From positions 1-64,000 of the forward strand of contig UQXP01000005.1 in NCBI GenBank assembly GCA_900545055.1: DNA of 64,000 nt. The letters are read 5' to 3'. The stretch's first letter is position 1, and every line of letters begins with the position of its first letter. The stretch is from an uncultured Collinsella sp. (GTDB lineage: Bacteria; Actinomycetota; Coriobacteriia; Coriobacteriales; Coriobacteriaceae). The translations under genes were made by a program, and so were the position numbers. The notes below the pieces were generated by a model. The model was not told where the DNA came from. It worked only from the letters and a program-made list of their open reading frames with translations, and did no database searches. Below, in pieces: positions 34,324 through 43,286 of the stretch.

Positions 34324-37194
34324 ATGAGTCGCCGCAACACCGAGCTGCTCTTGCTCATCGCCTCGGCGTTCCCCGTCATCCTGCTGTATGCGATGTACGT
34401 CCTCACCGCGGGCGCTGCCATCTCCTTTGAGACGCTCGCCGTACCGATCGGCCTCTTTGCCGCCTTTGCCGCGGCCCACATTGCCGTGCGCATCTTGGCG
34501 CCCGGTGCCGACCCCGCCATCCTGCCCATCGTATTTATACTTTCGGGCATCGGCATCACGTTCGTGACGCGTCTCGCCCCCGCTCTCGCCATCTCACAGC
34601 TCATCATCCTGTTTGTCTCGGTGGCGCTCATGGTGGGAACGCTTGCACTAGTCAAAAACCTCGACGTGGTCATGCGCTACAAGTACACCTTTGGCATCAT
34701 CGGCATCATTCTGCTGATGCTGCCTATCTTTATCGGCACCACGATCTCGGGCTCCAAGCTGTGGATTCGCATCGCGGGCTTTACCATCCAGCCCGGCGAG
34801 TTCGCCAAGGTCTTTATCGTCCTGTTCCTGGCCGGCTACTTGGCCGAGAACCGCGAGTTGCTCTCCATCTCCAACCGCAAGATCCTGGGCTTTAAGATCC
34901 CTCGTCTGCGACTGCTGCTGCCGCTGTTTGCCGTGTGGGGTGTGTGCCTGCTCGTCGTCGTCTTCGAACGCGACCTGGGTTCGGCCGTGCTGTTCTACAC
35001 CATCTTCTTGCTGATGCTCTACGTTGCCACGGGACGATTCTCGTATGTCGTTATCGGTCTTGCGCTCTTGGCCGTTGGAGCCGTGGGCGCCTACAAGTTC
35101 CTGTCGCACGTTCAGGTGCGTTTCCAGGTTTGGGTCGATCCGTTTAAGGACGCCCAGGGCCAGGGCTACCAGATCGTCCAGTCGCTCTTCTCGCTTGCCG
35201 ATGGCGGTCTGGTCGGTGTTGGCATCGGCAACGGCATGGCCAACAACATCCCTGTCGTCGAGTCCGACTTTATCTTCTCGGCTATCGGCGAGGAGATGGG
35301 CCTTTTGGGCGGCGGCGCCGTGCTCATCCTGTTTATGCTCTTTGCCGTGCGTGGCCTCACCACGGCTGCCCGCGCTAAATCCGACCTCGCTGCCTTTAGC
35401 GCCACGGGCCTTACGGCCGCCATCAGCTTCCAGGCCTTCTTGATCGTTGGCGGCGTAACCCGCCTGATCCCGCTGACCGGCGTCACCCTGCCCTTTATGA
35501 GCCAGGGCGGCTCCTCTCTGCTGGCGAGCTTTATCATCGTCGCGCTCCTGCTGCGCGCCGGTGACGAGGCGACCGGACGCGAGGCCGAGCTTACCGGCAC
35601 CGGCACCATGGCCGCCATCTCTGACGATCAGGTCGCATCTGCCGCCGCCCCGACGGGCACGCGCTTTGCCACCTCGTCTTCCTACGGCAGCGGCAGCCAT
35701 TCCGTCGGCTCGCGCATGCGCCGTCGCCTGCTCGACACACCTGAATCCGGTGTGCTCGGCCGCGTGGCGCTCGCCAACCGTCTAACCCGCGCGGTGCTCG
35801 CCTTTACGGCGCTGTTCGCCATCCTTATCGGCAACCTCACCTATGTCCAGGTCATCAAGGCCAAGGACTATCAGGACATGCCGACCAACAACCACACCAT
35901 CGCCCGCTCCAAGTACATCCAGCGCGGTTCCATCATCACGTCCGACGGCGTGACGCTGGCCGAGTCGCTGCAACAGGAGGACGGCACCTACGTACGCTCC
36001 TACCCCAACGGTAACCTGGCAGCACACGTGGTTGGCTACGTGAGCCAGCAGTATGGCACCACCGCCATCGAGAGCGTCATGAACGACACGCTCACCGGCT
36101 CTAAGGACTACTCCAGCTGGAACAACGCCATCGCGTCGCTCGCGGGCCAGACCCAGCCGGGCAACACCGCCAAGCTCACCATCGACTCGCGCATCCAGAC
36201 GGCTGCCGAGCAGGCGCTCAAGGGCTTTAAGGGCGCTGTAGTGGTCATCGACCCGCGTACCGGCGCGGTTCTCGCATGTGCCAGCTCGCCCACTTACGAC
36301 AACACCAACATCGATGCCCTGCTGCAGACGGGCGGCGGCGAGGACGGCTCCATGTACAATCGCGCCATGGACGCGCTGTACACGCCGGGCTCAACGTTTA
36401 AGGTCGTTACGCTTTCCGCGGCACTCGAGACCGGTACCGCCAGCCTTACCAGCACCTACCAGGCGCCCGGCTCCATGGACATCGGCAACGCACCGGTCAC
36501 CAACTATGCCAACGAGAGCTACGGCACCATCAGCCTGCAGCAGGCCTTTGCCGTGTCCTCCAACGTCGTCTTTGGCCAGGTGGCAAACGAAGTTGGCGCA
36601 AACACGCTCGTGCAGTTTGCCAACGCCTTTGGCTACGGCCAAAAGCTCGGCCAGGACCTGACCTCCGCGGCCTCCATCATGGCCGACCCGTCGCTCATGA
36701 CCGAGTGGGAGACCGCCTGGGCCGGCGCCGGCCAGCCTGTCGGCATGGACCACACGCCCGGCCCGCAGACCACCGTCATGCAAAACGCCGTGATTGCCGC
36801 CGCCATCGCTAACAGCGGTGTGGTCATGGACCCGTACTTTGTAGCCCAGGTACTCGCCCCGGACGGAACCGTGGTCAAGACCACGCAGTCCCGCTCGCTG
36901 GGTCAGGCCGTCAGCTCCGCCACGGCCGACCAGGTCAAGCAGGCCATGCTTGCCGTCGTCCAGTCCGGCACCGGCACCGATGCCCAAATCCCCGGCGTCA
37001 AGGTCGCCGGCAAGACCGGCTCGGCCGAGACCGGCGGCACCAACGTCAACTCGATGTTCGTCGGCTTTGCACCTTACGATTCACCCACGGTCGCCATCTC
37101 GGTGGCCTTGGAGGATTTCGACAAGCATGACGTCAAGGCCGCCAAAATCGCCGGTATCGTCCTGACCGCAGCGCTTGCCGCACAGGGAGCGTGA
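34324..37194 (+). CDS. RodA/FtsW (SEDS) glycosyltransferase fused to class B penicillin-binding protein
   Basis: One 956-residue frame carries two enzymes. Residues 1 to about 410 are a SEDS protein with 10 or more membrane helices, including ERDLGSAVLFY and the QGYQIVQSLFSLADGG and FMSQGGSSLL motifs. After a linker (about 410-485) a membrane anchor leads to a transpeptidase: SxxK is PGSTFK (about 690), SxN is AVSSNVVF (about 745), KTG is GKTGSAETGG (about 896). Together they polymerise and cross-link peptidoglycan. No frameshift or internal stop separates them, and no RBS-like site was noted before the anchor. ATG 34324 has GGGAG upstream; GTG 34315 is the alternative. Confidence 0.93.
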   Translation: MSRRNTELLLLIASAFPVILLYAMYVLTAGAAISFETLAVPIGLFAAFAAAHIAVRILAPGADPAILPIVFILSGIGITFVTRLAPALAISQLIILFVSVALMVGTLALVKNLDVVMRYKYTFGIIGIILLMLPIFIGTTISGSKLWIRIAGFTIQPGEFAKVFIVLFLAGYLAENRELLSISNRKILGFKIPRLRLLLPLFAVWGVCLLVVVFERDLGSAVLFYTIFLLMLYVATGRFSYVVIGLALLAVGAVGAYKFLSHVQVRFQVWVDPFKDAQGQGYQIVQSLFSLADGGLVGVGIGNGMANNIPVVESDFIFSAIGEEMGLLGGGAVLILFMLFAVRGLTTAARAKSDLAAFSATGLTAAISFQAFLIVGGVTRLIPLTGVTLPFMSQGGSSLLASFIIVALLLRAGDEATGREAELTGTGTMAAISDDQVASAAAPTGTRFATSSSYGSGSHSVGSRMRRRLLDTPESGVLGRVALANRLTRAVLAFTALFAILIGNLTYVQVIKAKDYQDMPTNNHTIARSKYIQRGSIITSDGVTLAESLQQEDGTYVRSYPNGNLAAHVVGYVSQQYGTTAIESVMNDTLTGSKDYSSWNNAIASLAGQTQPGNTAKLTIDSRIQTAAEQALKGFKGAVVVIDPRTGAVLACASSPTYDNTNIDALLQTGGGEDGSMYNRAMDALYTPGSTFKVVTLSAALETGTASLTSTYQAPGSMDIGNAPVTNYANESYGTISLQQAFAVSSNVVFGQVANEVGANTLVQFANAFGYGQKLGQDLTSAASIMADPSLMTEWETAWAGAGQPVGMDHTPGPQTTVMQNAVIAAAIANSGVVMDPYFVAQVLAPDGTVVKTTQSRSLGQAVSSATADQVKQAMLAVVQSGTGTDAQIPGVKVAGKTGSAETGGTNVNSMFVGFAPYDSPTVAISVALEDFDKHDVKAAKIAGIVLTAALAAQGA

Positions 37195-37326
37195 TGCCCA
37201 TGATCGAATCGGACACCCGAGACGCGCCGCGACCGAAGAGTTAGCGGCAACACGCCACACGGCCCCAGCGGCCACATCGTAGGTACTACACACATCGTTG
37301 AGCGAATAGTTATGTTAGGAGCAGGA

Positions 37327-39288
37327 ATGGAACAGAGGGTCCTCGGGGGAAGATACCTCCTCAAGGATAAGGTGGGAACAGGCGGCATGGCGACCGTCTA
37401 CCGTGCACAGGACCAGGTCCTCGACCGCACGGTTGCCGTCAAGATCATGCTGCCGCAGTATGCTGGCGACGCAACCTTCGCCGCACGCTTTAAGCAGGAG
37501 GCCCAGGCAGCAGCCGGTCTCTCCTCCCCCTATATCGTGGGCGTCTACGATTGGGGCAAGGACGGCGACACCTATTACATCGTCATGGAGTACCTGCGCG
37601 GCACCGACCTTAAGAGCGGCATCAAGAGCCACGGCGCCCTCGATCCCAAGAAGGTCGCCCAGATCGGCTCGCAGATCAGCTCTGCGCTTTCGGTCGCCCA
37701 CAAGCACGAGATCATCCACCGCGACATTAAGCCGCAGAACATCATGGTGCTGCCCGACGGCAACATCAAGGTGATGGACTTTGGCATCGCGCGTGCCAAG
37801 AACAGCCACCTCACACAAGACAACAACGTGCTGGGAACCGCCCACTACGTCAGCCCCGAGCAGACCCGCGGTCAGGACCTCGGCCCCACCTCGGATATCT
37901 ACTCGCTGGGCGTCGTGATGTACGAGTGCGCCACCGGCCGCGTTCCCTTTGACGGTGACGACGCCATCTCGGTCGCACTCAAGCAGGTCAACGAGCTGCC
38001 TATTCCGCCGAGCCAGATCAACTCCGGTGTCGACGCCGACCTTGAGCGCATCATCCTCAAGTGCATGGAGAAAGACCCGGCAAACCGCTTCCAGACCGCC
38101 GACGAGCTGCGTCAGGTGCTCAACAGCTACCTGTCGGGCCGTGCCGTCAACGTCTCGGAGCCCACGCGCATCATCGGTGCCCCCGGTGAGCTGGGCGCCA
38201 CCAAGACTCGCGAGCTTTCCGATCAGACGCGCGCCATGGTGCGTCCCGTCTCGGGCGTGAGCGGCCAGAATACCGCCCGTAGCTCGGTTTCGGGCTCCAC
38301 CGGCTCCTACGAGGTCGAAGAGCCCAAATCCAACAAGAACAAGATCATCGCCGCCATGGTGGCAGCCGTTGCCGTCATCGGCATCGTGGTGGCCTTTGCC
38401 ACAGGACTCTTTGGCGGCGAGCAGGTCACCGTGCCCGACGTGCTGGGCAAGGACCAGCAGACTGCCGTCGAGCTGATCAAGGAAGCCGGCCTCGAGGTCG
38501 GCACCATCGACCAAAGCTACAACGACGATGTCGACGAGGGCAAGGTCGCCGAGCAGACGCCCAACGGCAACACAAAGAAGGCCAAGGGCACCAAGGTGAA
38601 CCTGGTAATCTCCAAGGGCCCCAAGCCCTCCGAGAAGGTTGAGGTTCCCCGGCTTGTCGGCCTGACCAAGGACCAGGCAGAAGCCGCGCTGGCAAGCGTT
38701 GGCCTGAAGGGCAACGCCTCCGAGGAGGCCAACGAGGCCGATGAGGGCCAGGTCTTTGAGCAGGGCACCGAAGCCGGTAAGGAAGTCGCGAAGGGCACGA
38801 CCATCTCGTACAAGGTCTCGAGCGGCCCGGATACCACGTCCGTCCCCGACCTGACCGACATGACCGAGGCCCAAGCACGCAACGCCCTCGATATGGCAGG
38901 CTTTGGCGTCGACGTGAGCTACCAGGAGAACGACTCGGTTACCGAGGGCACCGTGATCAGCTGGAACCCCAGCGGCAAGCAGAAGCCCGGCGCCACGATT
39001 ACCGTCGTCATTGCCAAGAAGTCCGGCAAGGCCAGCGTTCCGGGCAACCTGTACGGCAAGAGCATCTCCGCCGCCGTCACCGCGCTCAACAACGCCGGTT
39101 TCTATAACATCGGCTTCTGTGACCAGAACGGCAATCCCGTAAGCGGTAACGAGGATGCCACCGTTACGGGCGTCTCCCCCACCGGCAAGCAGTCCACCGA
39201 CAGCACGATCACGCTGACGGTCGCACTTTCTGGCTCGGGTTCGGGCTCTGGCTCGGGCACGGGTGACGATTCCGGTACGACCAACTAG
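37327..39288 (+). CDS. pknB: PASTA-domain Ser/Thr kinase (PknB/StkP type)
   Basis: A 653-residue receptor kinase. The kinase domain (about 8-275) has VGTGGMATVYRA, VAVKIM, HRDIKPQNIMV (about 132), MDFGIARA and GTAHYVSPEQ. A membrane helix at about 340-360 leads to four PASTA repeats (PDVLGKDQQTAVELI; PRLVGLTKDQAEAAL; PDLTDMTEAQARNAL; PGNLYGKSISAAVTAL), which bind muropeptides or lipid II. It ends in a Gly/Ser tail. AGGAG precedes ATG 37327. It closes the operon and would couple cell-wall state to the FHA proteins and the RodA-PbpA fusion. Confidence 0.95.
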   Translation: MEQRVLGGRYLLKDKVGTGGMATVYRAQDQVLDRTVAVKIMLPQYAGDATFAARFKQEAQAAAGLSSPYIVGVYDWGKDGDTYYIVMEYLRGTDLKSGIKSHGALDPKKVAQIGSQISSALSVAHKHEIIHRDIKPQNIMVLPDGNIKVMDFGIARAKNSHLTQDNNVLGTAHYVSPEQTRGQDLGPTSDIYSLGVVMYECATGRVPFDGDDAISVALKQVNELPIPPSQINSGVDADLERIILKCMEKDPANRFQTADELRQVLNSYLSGRAVNVSEPTRIIGAPGELGATKTRELSDQTRAMVRPVSGVSGQNTARSSVSGSTGSYEVEEPKSNKNKIIAAMVAAVAVIGIVVAFATGLFGGEQVTVPDVLGKDQQTAVELIKEAGLEVGTIDQSYNDDVDEGKVAEQTPNGNTKKAKGTKVNLVISKGPKPSEKVEVPRLVGLTKDQAEAALASVGLKGNASEEANEADEGQVFEQGTEAGKEVAKGTTISYKVSSGPDTTSVPDLTDMTEAQARNALDMAGFGVDVSYQENDSVTEGTVISWNPSGKQKPGATITVVIAKKSGKASVPGNLYGKSISAAVTALNNAGFYNIGFCDQNGNPVSGNEDATVTGVSPTGKQSTDSTITLTVALSGSGSGSGSGTGDDSGTTN

Positions 39289-39340
39289 TCGCCACCCCAC
39301 CGCCCATCACGGCTCTCGCCGCAAACATATTCGCTCACAG

Positions 39341-39380
39341 GCGCCCGCTTGCTCCCCCAGCAAGTGGGCGCTTCGTTTTT
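39341..39380 (+). terminator. Terminator of the envelope-signalling operon
   Basis: GCGCCCGCTTGCT pairs with AGCAAGTGGGCGC (one G-T pair) around CCCCC and is followed by TTCGTTTTT. It lies 53 bp past the PASTA kinase stop. Confidence 0.9.
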
Positions 39381-39436
39381 GACATGGCATGAACCAGAAG
39401 AGCCCGGCACCGTAGCGGTACCGGGCTCGATATTCC

Positions 39437-39461
39437 TCTGGTGCCCCCGGGCGGATTCGAA
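39437..39461. repeat. Partial tRNA-Arg 3'-end copy outside the element
   Basis: TCTGGTGCCCCCGGGCGGATTCGAA, 25 bp identical to the tRNA end of the 49-bp att repeats, lies 129 bp to the left of the left att copy (listed here as positions; key residues TGGTGCCCCC and GATTCGAA). About 33 bp further right, 39494-39515 carries an opposite-strand T-arm-like stretch (GGTGTCGACGGCTCGAATCC). Both look like scars of an older insertion or a lost tRNA. Confidence 0.6.
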
Positions 39462-39565
39462 AACTCCCCCCGCGGGGAAATGAGTGACGCGGGTGTCGAC
39501 GGCTCGAATCCGCCGGCAGCTCCCACAAACCAGAAACGGCGCCACTCTCGCGACGCCGTCATAAT

Positions 39566-39614
39566 CTTCTGGTGCCCCCGGGCGGATTCGAACCGTCGAC
39601 ACCCGCTTTAGGAG
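39566..39614. repeat. attL: distal 49-bp copy of the tRNA-Arg 3' end
   Basis: Identical over 49 bp to 51990-52038, beginning CTTCTGGTGCCCCCGG and ending CGCTTTAGGAG, and diverging immediately on both sides. It carries only the anticodon-to-CCA half of the tRNA and cannot encode a functional tRNA. It marks the left junction of the integrated element. Confidence 0.92.
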
Positions 39615-39722
39615 GTCTTGTATTTCTATTTGAGCTGGTGTTTTATAATTTTATACAACTTCATATAACCGCATGTAAAACGGCATATTTCAAGAATCGC
39701 GAGATATAGGCTTCAAAAACTT

Positions 39723-39741
39723 TCTACCCTAATTCTACCCA
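39723..39741 (+). promoter_or_regulatory. Candidate integrase arm-type site (left)
   Basis: TCTACCCTAATTCTACCCA: two TTCTACCC-like half repeats 11 bp apart, 108 bp inside the left att copy. An almost identical site (18 of 19) lies at 51903 near the right end. An inverted GGGTAGA follows at about 39755. Paired sites at both ends are what tyrosine integrases use for arm binding. Confidence 0.55.
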
Positions 39742-39766
39742 GATACTCTTGCTTGGGTAGATTTTT

Positions 39767-39816
39767 GGGATTAGGCTAGGGGCAAGCCTTTAAGGGCTTG
39801 CCCCTAGCCTAATCCC
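39767..39816. promoter_or_regulatory. 22-bp perfect inverted repeat directly upstream of the integrase gene
   Basis: 39767-39788 (starting GGGATTAGGCTAGGGG) and 39795-39816 are perfect complements with a 6-nt loop. The right arm ends just before the AAGGAA ribosome site and 13 bp before the integrase ATG. In mRNA it would form a very stable hairpin touching the translation start region; as DNA it could bind a dimeric regulator. Confidence 0.85.
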
Positions 39817-39829
39817 AAGGAATCCCACC

Positions 39830-41110
39830 ATGAGCACCAAACCACGAGTCGTCGGAAACGGCAGCGTATATCAAGTTAAAGAAGGGGTGTTCCAATACCG
39901 CTTCAACCTCGGCAAGGACCCCAAGACTGGCAAATACGCCTACTCATCCAAGAGAACACTGCACTGCGAAGGTGTGAGTAGACGCACACAACAGGCAATG
40001 CTCCGCAAAGCCTTGGAAGAATACAAGGAGGAGTTGAACTCCGGTGTCGTCCGTGACAACGGAAACCTCACCGTCGCAAAGTACGCCGAGAACTTCCACA
40101 GCCTAAGGGAAGAGGGCTTCAAGTCACCGCTCGCCTATGCCCGTGAGGGCAACTATATTAGCCACATTCAAGAAATGTTCGGCCATATTCGACTTACTGA
40201 CCTCCACCCTGACGATATACGGCACATCTACGCAAACGCCCGCAAAAAGGGAATGTCCGAAGCCGAGCTACACGGGACACATGTCAAACTGCGACAGATT
40301 CTCCAAGACGCCGTAGACAACGAGCTCATCCTTCGTAACCCATGCACGCCAATCAAGCTTCCCAAACCAACTTACAGGGAAAGAACTCCGCTTACGGCAG
40401 ACGAGGCTTCACGATTTCTGTCTTGCCTCATGGATGAACCACTGTCGGCCAAGGCAACGGGCACCATGCTCTTGCTCCAATGTGGTCTCCGACGCGGCGA
40501 AATGCTCGGCTTGACTTGGGGCGACATCGATCTTGGGCAGCGCACGTTGAGCGTGTCGAAGCAGTTCACCAATGACAAGACTCTCCGACCGCCAAAATCG
40601 AAGATGAGCCGACGCACCATAGCAATCAACGACTCCCTGGCCTGCTATCTCAGCAAATGGAAGCTGGAACAGCGGGCGCAGCTCAACCGATACACTCTCG
40701 ATCAGGACGACAAGACGCCTATCGTTAACGGCATAAAGGTCGTCACGATCGAGGATGACATATACGCCACAGTCGTCAACGTAGACGGCCACAACTTCGA
40801 CCGATGGTTCCGCGACTTCTGCGTCGATAACGGCTTTGGGAGCTACAACAATATCACCAGAAGATTCCAGCGAAACGGCAAAGAACACGTGAGGGGCACG
40901 GGATACAGTGGGCTCGTCCCCCACGCCCTGCGGCACACGCAAGCGACGCTCCTAATCGGAGAAGGCGCGGACGTGAAGACTGTCCAGGCAAGACTTGGAC
41001 ACGCATCTCCAAGTACGACGCTCTCCATCTACTCCCACGCCATCGAGGCAAACGATCGTAAGGCAGCAGATGCCTTCGGCGAGCTCATTTCCCAAGAGAG
41101 CAATTCATAA
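39830..41110 (+). CDS. int: Tyrosine-type site-specific integrase
   Basis: A 426-residue phage-type integrase. The N-terminal arm-binding domain is followed by a SAM-like core-binding domain (about 65-170) and the catalytic domain. Catalytic residues are Arg in LQCGLRRGEMLGL (about 221), the H-x-x-R box VPHALRHTQATLL (about 365), His/Trp position in ARLGHASPSTT and the nucleophile Tyr in LSIYSHA (about 400). It would recombine the tRNA-Arg att sites. AAGGAA precedes the ATG, right after the 22-bp inverted repeat. Confidence 0.95.
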   Translation: MSTKPRVVGNGSVYQVKEGVFQYRFNLGKDPKTGKYAYSSKRTLHCEGVSRRTQQAMLRKALEEYKEELNSGVVRDNGNLTVAKYAENFHSLREEGFKSPLAYAREGNYISHIQEMFGHIRLTDLHPDDIRHIYANARKKGMSEAELHGTHVKLRQILQDAVDNELILRNPCTPIKLPKPTYRERTPLTADEASRFLSCLMDEPLSAKATGTMLLLQCGLRRGEMLGLTWGDIDLGQRTLSVSKQFTNDKTLRPPKSKMSRRTIAINDSLACYLSKWKLEQRAQLNRYTLDQDDKTPIVNGIKVVTIEDDIYATVVNVDGHNFDRWFRDFCVDNGFGSYNNITRRFQRNGKEHVRGTGYSGLVPHALRHTQATLLIGEGADVKTVQARLGHASPSTTLSIYSHAIEANDRKAADAFGELISQESNS

Positions 41111-41111
41111 A

Positions 41112-41140
41112 GGAAGGGCCGAAATATACCCGGCCCTTCC
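41112..41140 (+). terminator. Terminator after the integrase gene
   Basis: GGAAGGGCCG and CGGCCCTTCC form a perfect 10-bp stem around a 9-nt loop, followed by CTTGCTTT. The gene on the other side runs towards it, so it can act in both directions. Confidence 0.75.
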
Positions 41141-41161
41141 CTTGCTTTGAACATAGATGGA

Positions 41162-41908
41162 CTAATGGCGATAGACCATCGCTCCATATGGAGCTTTATC
41201 CTCCCAGGAAAACGATGAGGCGTCGCGAATGGGGAAGACGCCGATTATAGGTGCCTTCGTCCATTCGTCGGCATTCAGAATCGCGCCGTCCTTGTCATAG
41301 ATCGGCTCGACCTGAGAACTCTGGACATCACGAATCCCCGGCCATTTATCAGCTATTGCGTTAAGCACCTCATCCGTAGGACAGGCTTCCCTTGAGGAAA
41401 GATAAACATAGTGCGGAATTGCATCGCTTGCGTTCCGCACTTCAAGGACGAAAGCATAGTCGCATGATGAGGCGTTTGGCTCATTGACCACAGGCCAATC
41501 GTCGGGGACAACGAGATACGAGCCACCTCGCAGGTCCACGCGTTTCATTGACGGCCCCTTATCAACAAGGCTGTCTTGCGGAACAAATCGCAGCATATGG
41601 TTACGAAGAGCCTTGTAATAAGAGAGCTTGTCGTTTAAATCGTCGGCAGCGAGCGACAGGGACTCAGCATCGCCATATCCACTAAGCTCATCCTGAATAG
41701 ACTTGACCCGTTGCGCACAAAAAGCACTCAGCTCTGCAGCCGCACCCTTGTTGACGCGGAGACAGAGACTCGCGAGAAGGTCGACCACTTCCCCCGGAGT
41801 CTTAAACTCTTGCGGATGTTGTTCCTTGAACATGCTGATGTTGTCATCGGTCTGTTCAAGGACGGTCGTCCCAAACTTTCGTTTTTTCGGTTTCCTGGAA
41901 CGTTCCAT
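41162..41908 (-). CDS. Element-borne protein of unknown function
   Basis: A 248-residue soluble protein that I do not recognise. The N-terminus is basic (MERSRKPKKRKFG), the middle (about 45-120) looks helical (GEVVDLLASLCLRVNKGAAAELSAFCAQRV), and the C-terminal half reads like an alpha/beta domain with several Trp and Asp residues ending WEDKAPYGAMVYRH. GGAGG sits five bases before the ATG at 41908; an open frame continues upstream without support. It is convergent with the integrase and could be an accessory or defence-related protein. Confidence 0.7.
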   Translation of the reverse strand: MERSRKPKKRKFGTTVLEQTDDNISMFKEQHPQEFKTPGEVVDLLASLCLRVNKGAAAELSAFCAQRVKSIQDELSGYGDAESLSLAADDLNDKLSYYKALRNHMLRFVPQDSLVDKGPSMKRVDLRGGSYLVVPDDWPVVNEPNASSCDYAFVLEVRNASDAIPHYVYLSSREACPTDEVLNAIADKWPGIRDVQSSQVEPIYDKDGAILNADEWTKAPIIGVFPIRDASSFSWEDKAPYGAMVYRH

Positions 41909-42165
41909 TTCATCCTCCAATCGATTTTCATTGCAAGTATAACCCTGTTTTTCGAGGTAAAAGCGCTTATCCGAAACTTTTCGGAACTTTTTCTGAATCT
42001 TCAGCGCCTCGATTGCCAGAAGCAGTATCATCGAATTGCACAGATAAGCGAATGCCGGAATGGAGGTGCCCGAAGAAGGCCATAGAAACAAAAAGCCGCC
42101 CACCCCTCCCCTCTAGTCGCCAAACTGAGGTGGGGAGGAGTGAGCAGACCAAAGGAGATTCTACC

Positions 42166-42411
42166 ATGATAGATTCCGCTGTTCCCAAAGCGGGTATCGT
42201 ACCCGCTCCTCCTCGCGTCGTTCTGGGACGCGAGCGTCTGCTCGGCGTCACCGAGATTCGTGAGCTGACCGGGCTTGGGGAGGTTGCCGCCGCATCGCTC
42301 ATGAAAGAGAGCGGTCGCTGCCTCAAGCTTCATAGCCGCCTCTTCGTCATCGAGTCCAGCTTTTTTGAGTACCTTCACGAGTTGGAGGTGTCGGATCCGT
42401 GCAGCCTGTAG
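42166..42411 (+). CDS. Small helix-turn-helix protein, possible excisionase
   Basis: An 81-residue protein with the segment LLGVTEIRELTGLGEVAAASLMKESGRCLKLHSRLFVIESSFFEYL, which has the pattern of a MerR/excisionase-type winged helix (helix_turn_helix_17 class). AAAGGAG precedes the ATG. It is the first gene of the plus-strand mobilisation operon and overlaps the ATPase gene by 13 bp. It could be the recombination directionality factor or the operon's regulator. Confidence 0.72.
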   Translation: MIDSAVPKAGIVPAPPRVVLGRERLLGVTEIRELTGLGEVAAASLMKESGRCLKLHSRLFVIESSFFEYLHELEVSDPCSL

Positions 42412-43283
42412 CCAATAGCTCATTCAACGTCGAAGCCGATCAGCTCAAGACCTATATCGAGGAAATGAACGGGCGTAAGCCCATGGCTCATATACGCAGC
42501 CTCCCCTCTCTCGACAAGCTCATCGGAGGCGTCGTACCCGGAATCCTGACCATAGTCGGAGCGGCACCCGCTGCCGGCAAGACGACGCTCCTCAAGACCA
42601 TCTCCGACGACCTCGCATCCCAAGGCGTGCCCACCGTCTTCTATTCCGCGGAACTCCCCGCGTATCGCATCGCCCAGAAGGGCATCACGCGCCTCGGCAA
42701 CGGAGACTTCAGCCTTTCCGAGACGACCGGGACCATCCCCGAGAAGAGGGAGGCATTTGAGCACGCCTGCGCCATCTACGCCGAGACCGTAGCACCTAAC
42801 TCGTGCATCATGGACAGCCAAACGTCCATGGAAGATCTCGGGCGTTGCATCGGTGATTGCATTCACGAACGTGGGCAGCGCCCTGCCGTTTTTGTGGATT
42901 ACCTTCAACTCATTGCAGCAACCAATTTCAATGTTCGCGCGGAAGAACGCGTTGTCATCACCGCTTGCGTCCAAGCCCTGGGCAACATCGCCCGGACGTA
43001 TGACGTCCCCGTTTTCCTGATAAGCAGCGTCGCGCGCGATAAGTACAACGATGCGAACACCGAGCTCAACGTCTTCGCTGGCTCGCAGGGTATCGACTAC
43101 GGCTCCGACAACGCTCTCTTCCTGCAGGTCGACGGCAGGGACAAGAAGGAGCGGAGGTACAACTCAGAGCTAGATGTTCGTCCCCTGCTCGTTCGCGTCC
43201 TTAAGGCACGCTATGGCACGCTTGGGAGCGCCAAGCTCACCTTCGACGCGCCCCATGCCACCTTCTATGACCAGGAGGACTAG
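42399..43283 (+). CDS. RecA/DnaB-like ATPase
   Basis: A 294-residue P-loop ATPase of the RecA/DnaB helicase core. Walker A is GAAPAAGKTTLL (about 50-60), Walker B PAVFVDYLQLI (about 163-172), with LISSVAR (motif 3-like) after it. It lacks the N-terminal DnaB domain and is probably a RepA-like replicative helicase or helicase loader that lets the element replicate after excision. GTG start at 42399 has GGAGG ten bases upstream. Confidence 0.8.
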   Translation: MQPVANSSFNVEADQLKTYIEEMNGRKPMAHIRSLPSLDKLIGGVVPGILTIVGAAPAAGKTTLLKTISDDLASQGVPTVFYSAELPAYRIAQKGITRLGNGDFSLSETTGTIPEKREAFEHACAIYAETVAPNSCIMDSQTSMEDLGRCIGDCIHERGQRPAVFVDYLQLIAATNFNVRAEERVVITACVQALGNIARTYDVPVFLISSVARDKYNDANTELNVFAGSQGIDYGSDNALFLQVDGRDKKERRYNSELDVRPLLVRVLKARYGTLGSAKLTFDAPHATFYDQED

Positions 43284-43286
43284 GCC

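Noticed and set aside
39566..39614. A second tRNA-Arg gene
   Set aside because: Only the 3' half is present; acceptor 5' strand, D arm and half of the anticodon stem are missing. It is the att copy.
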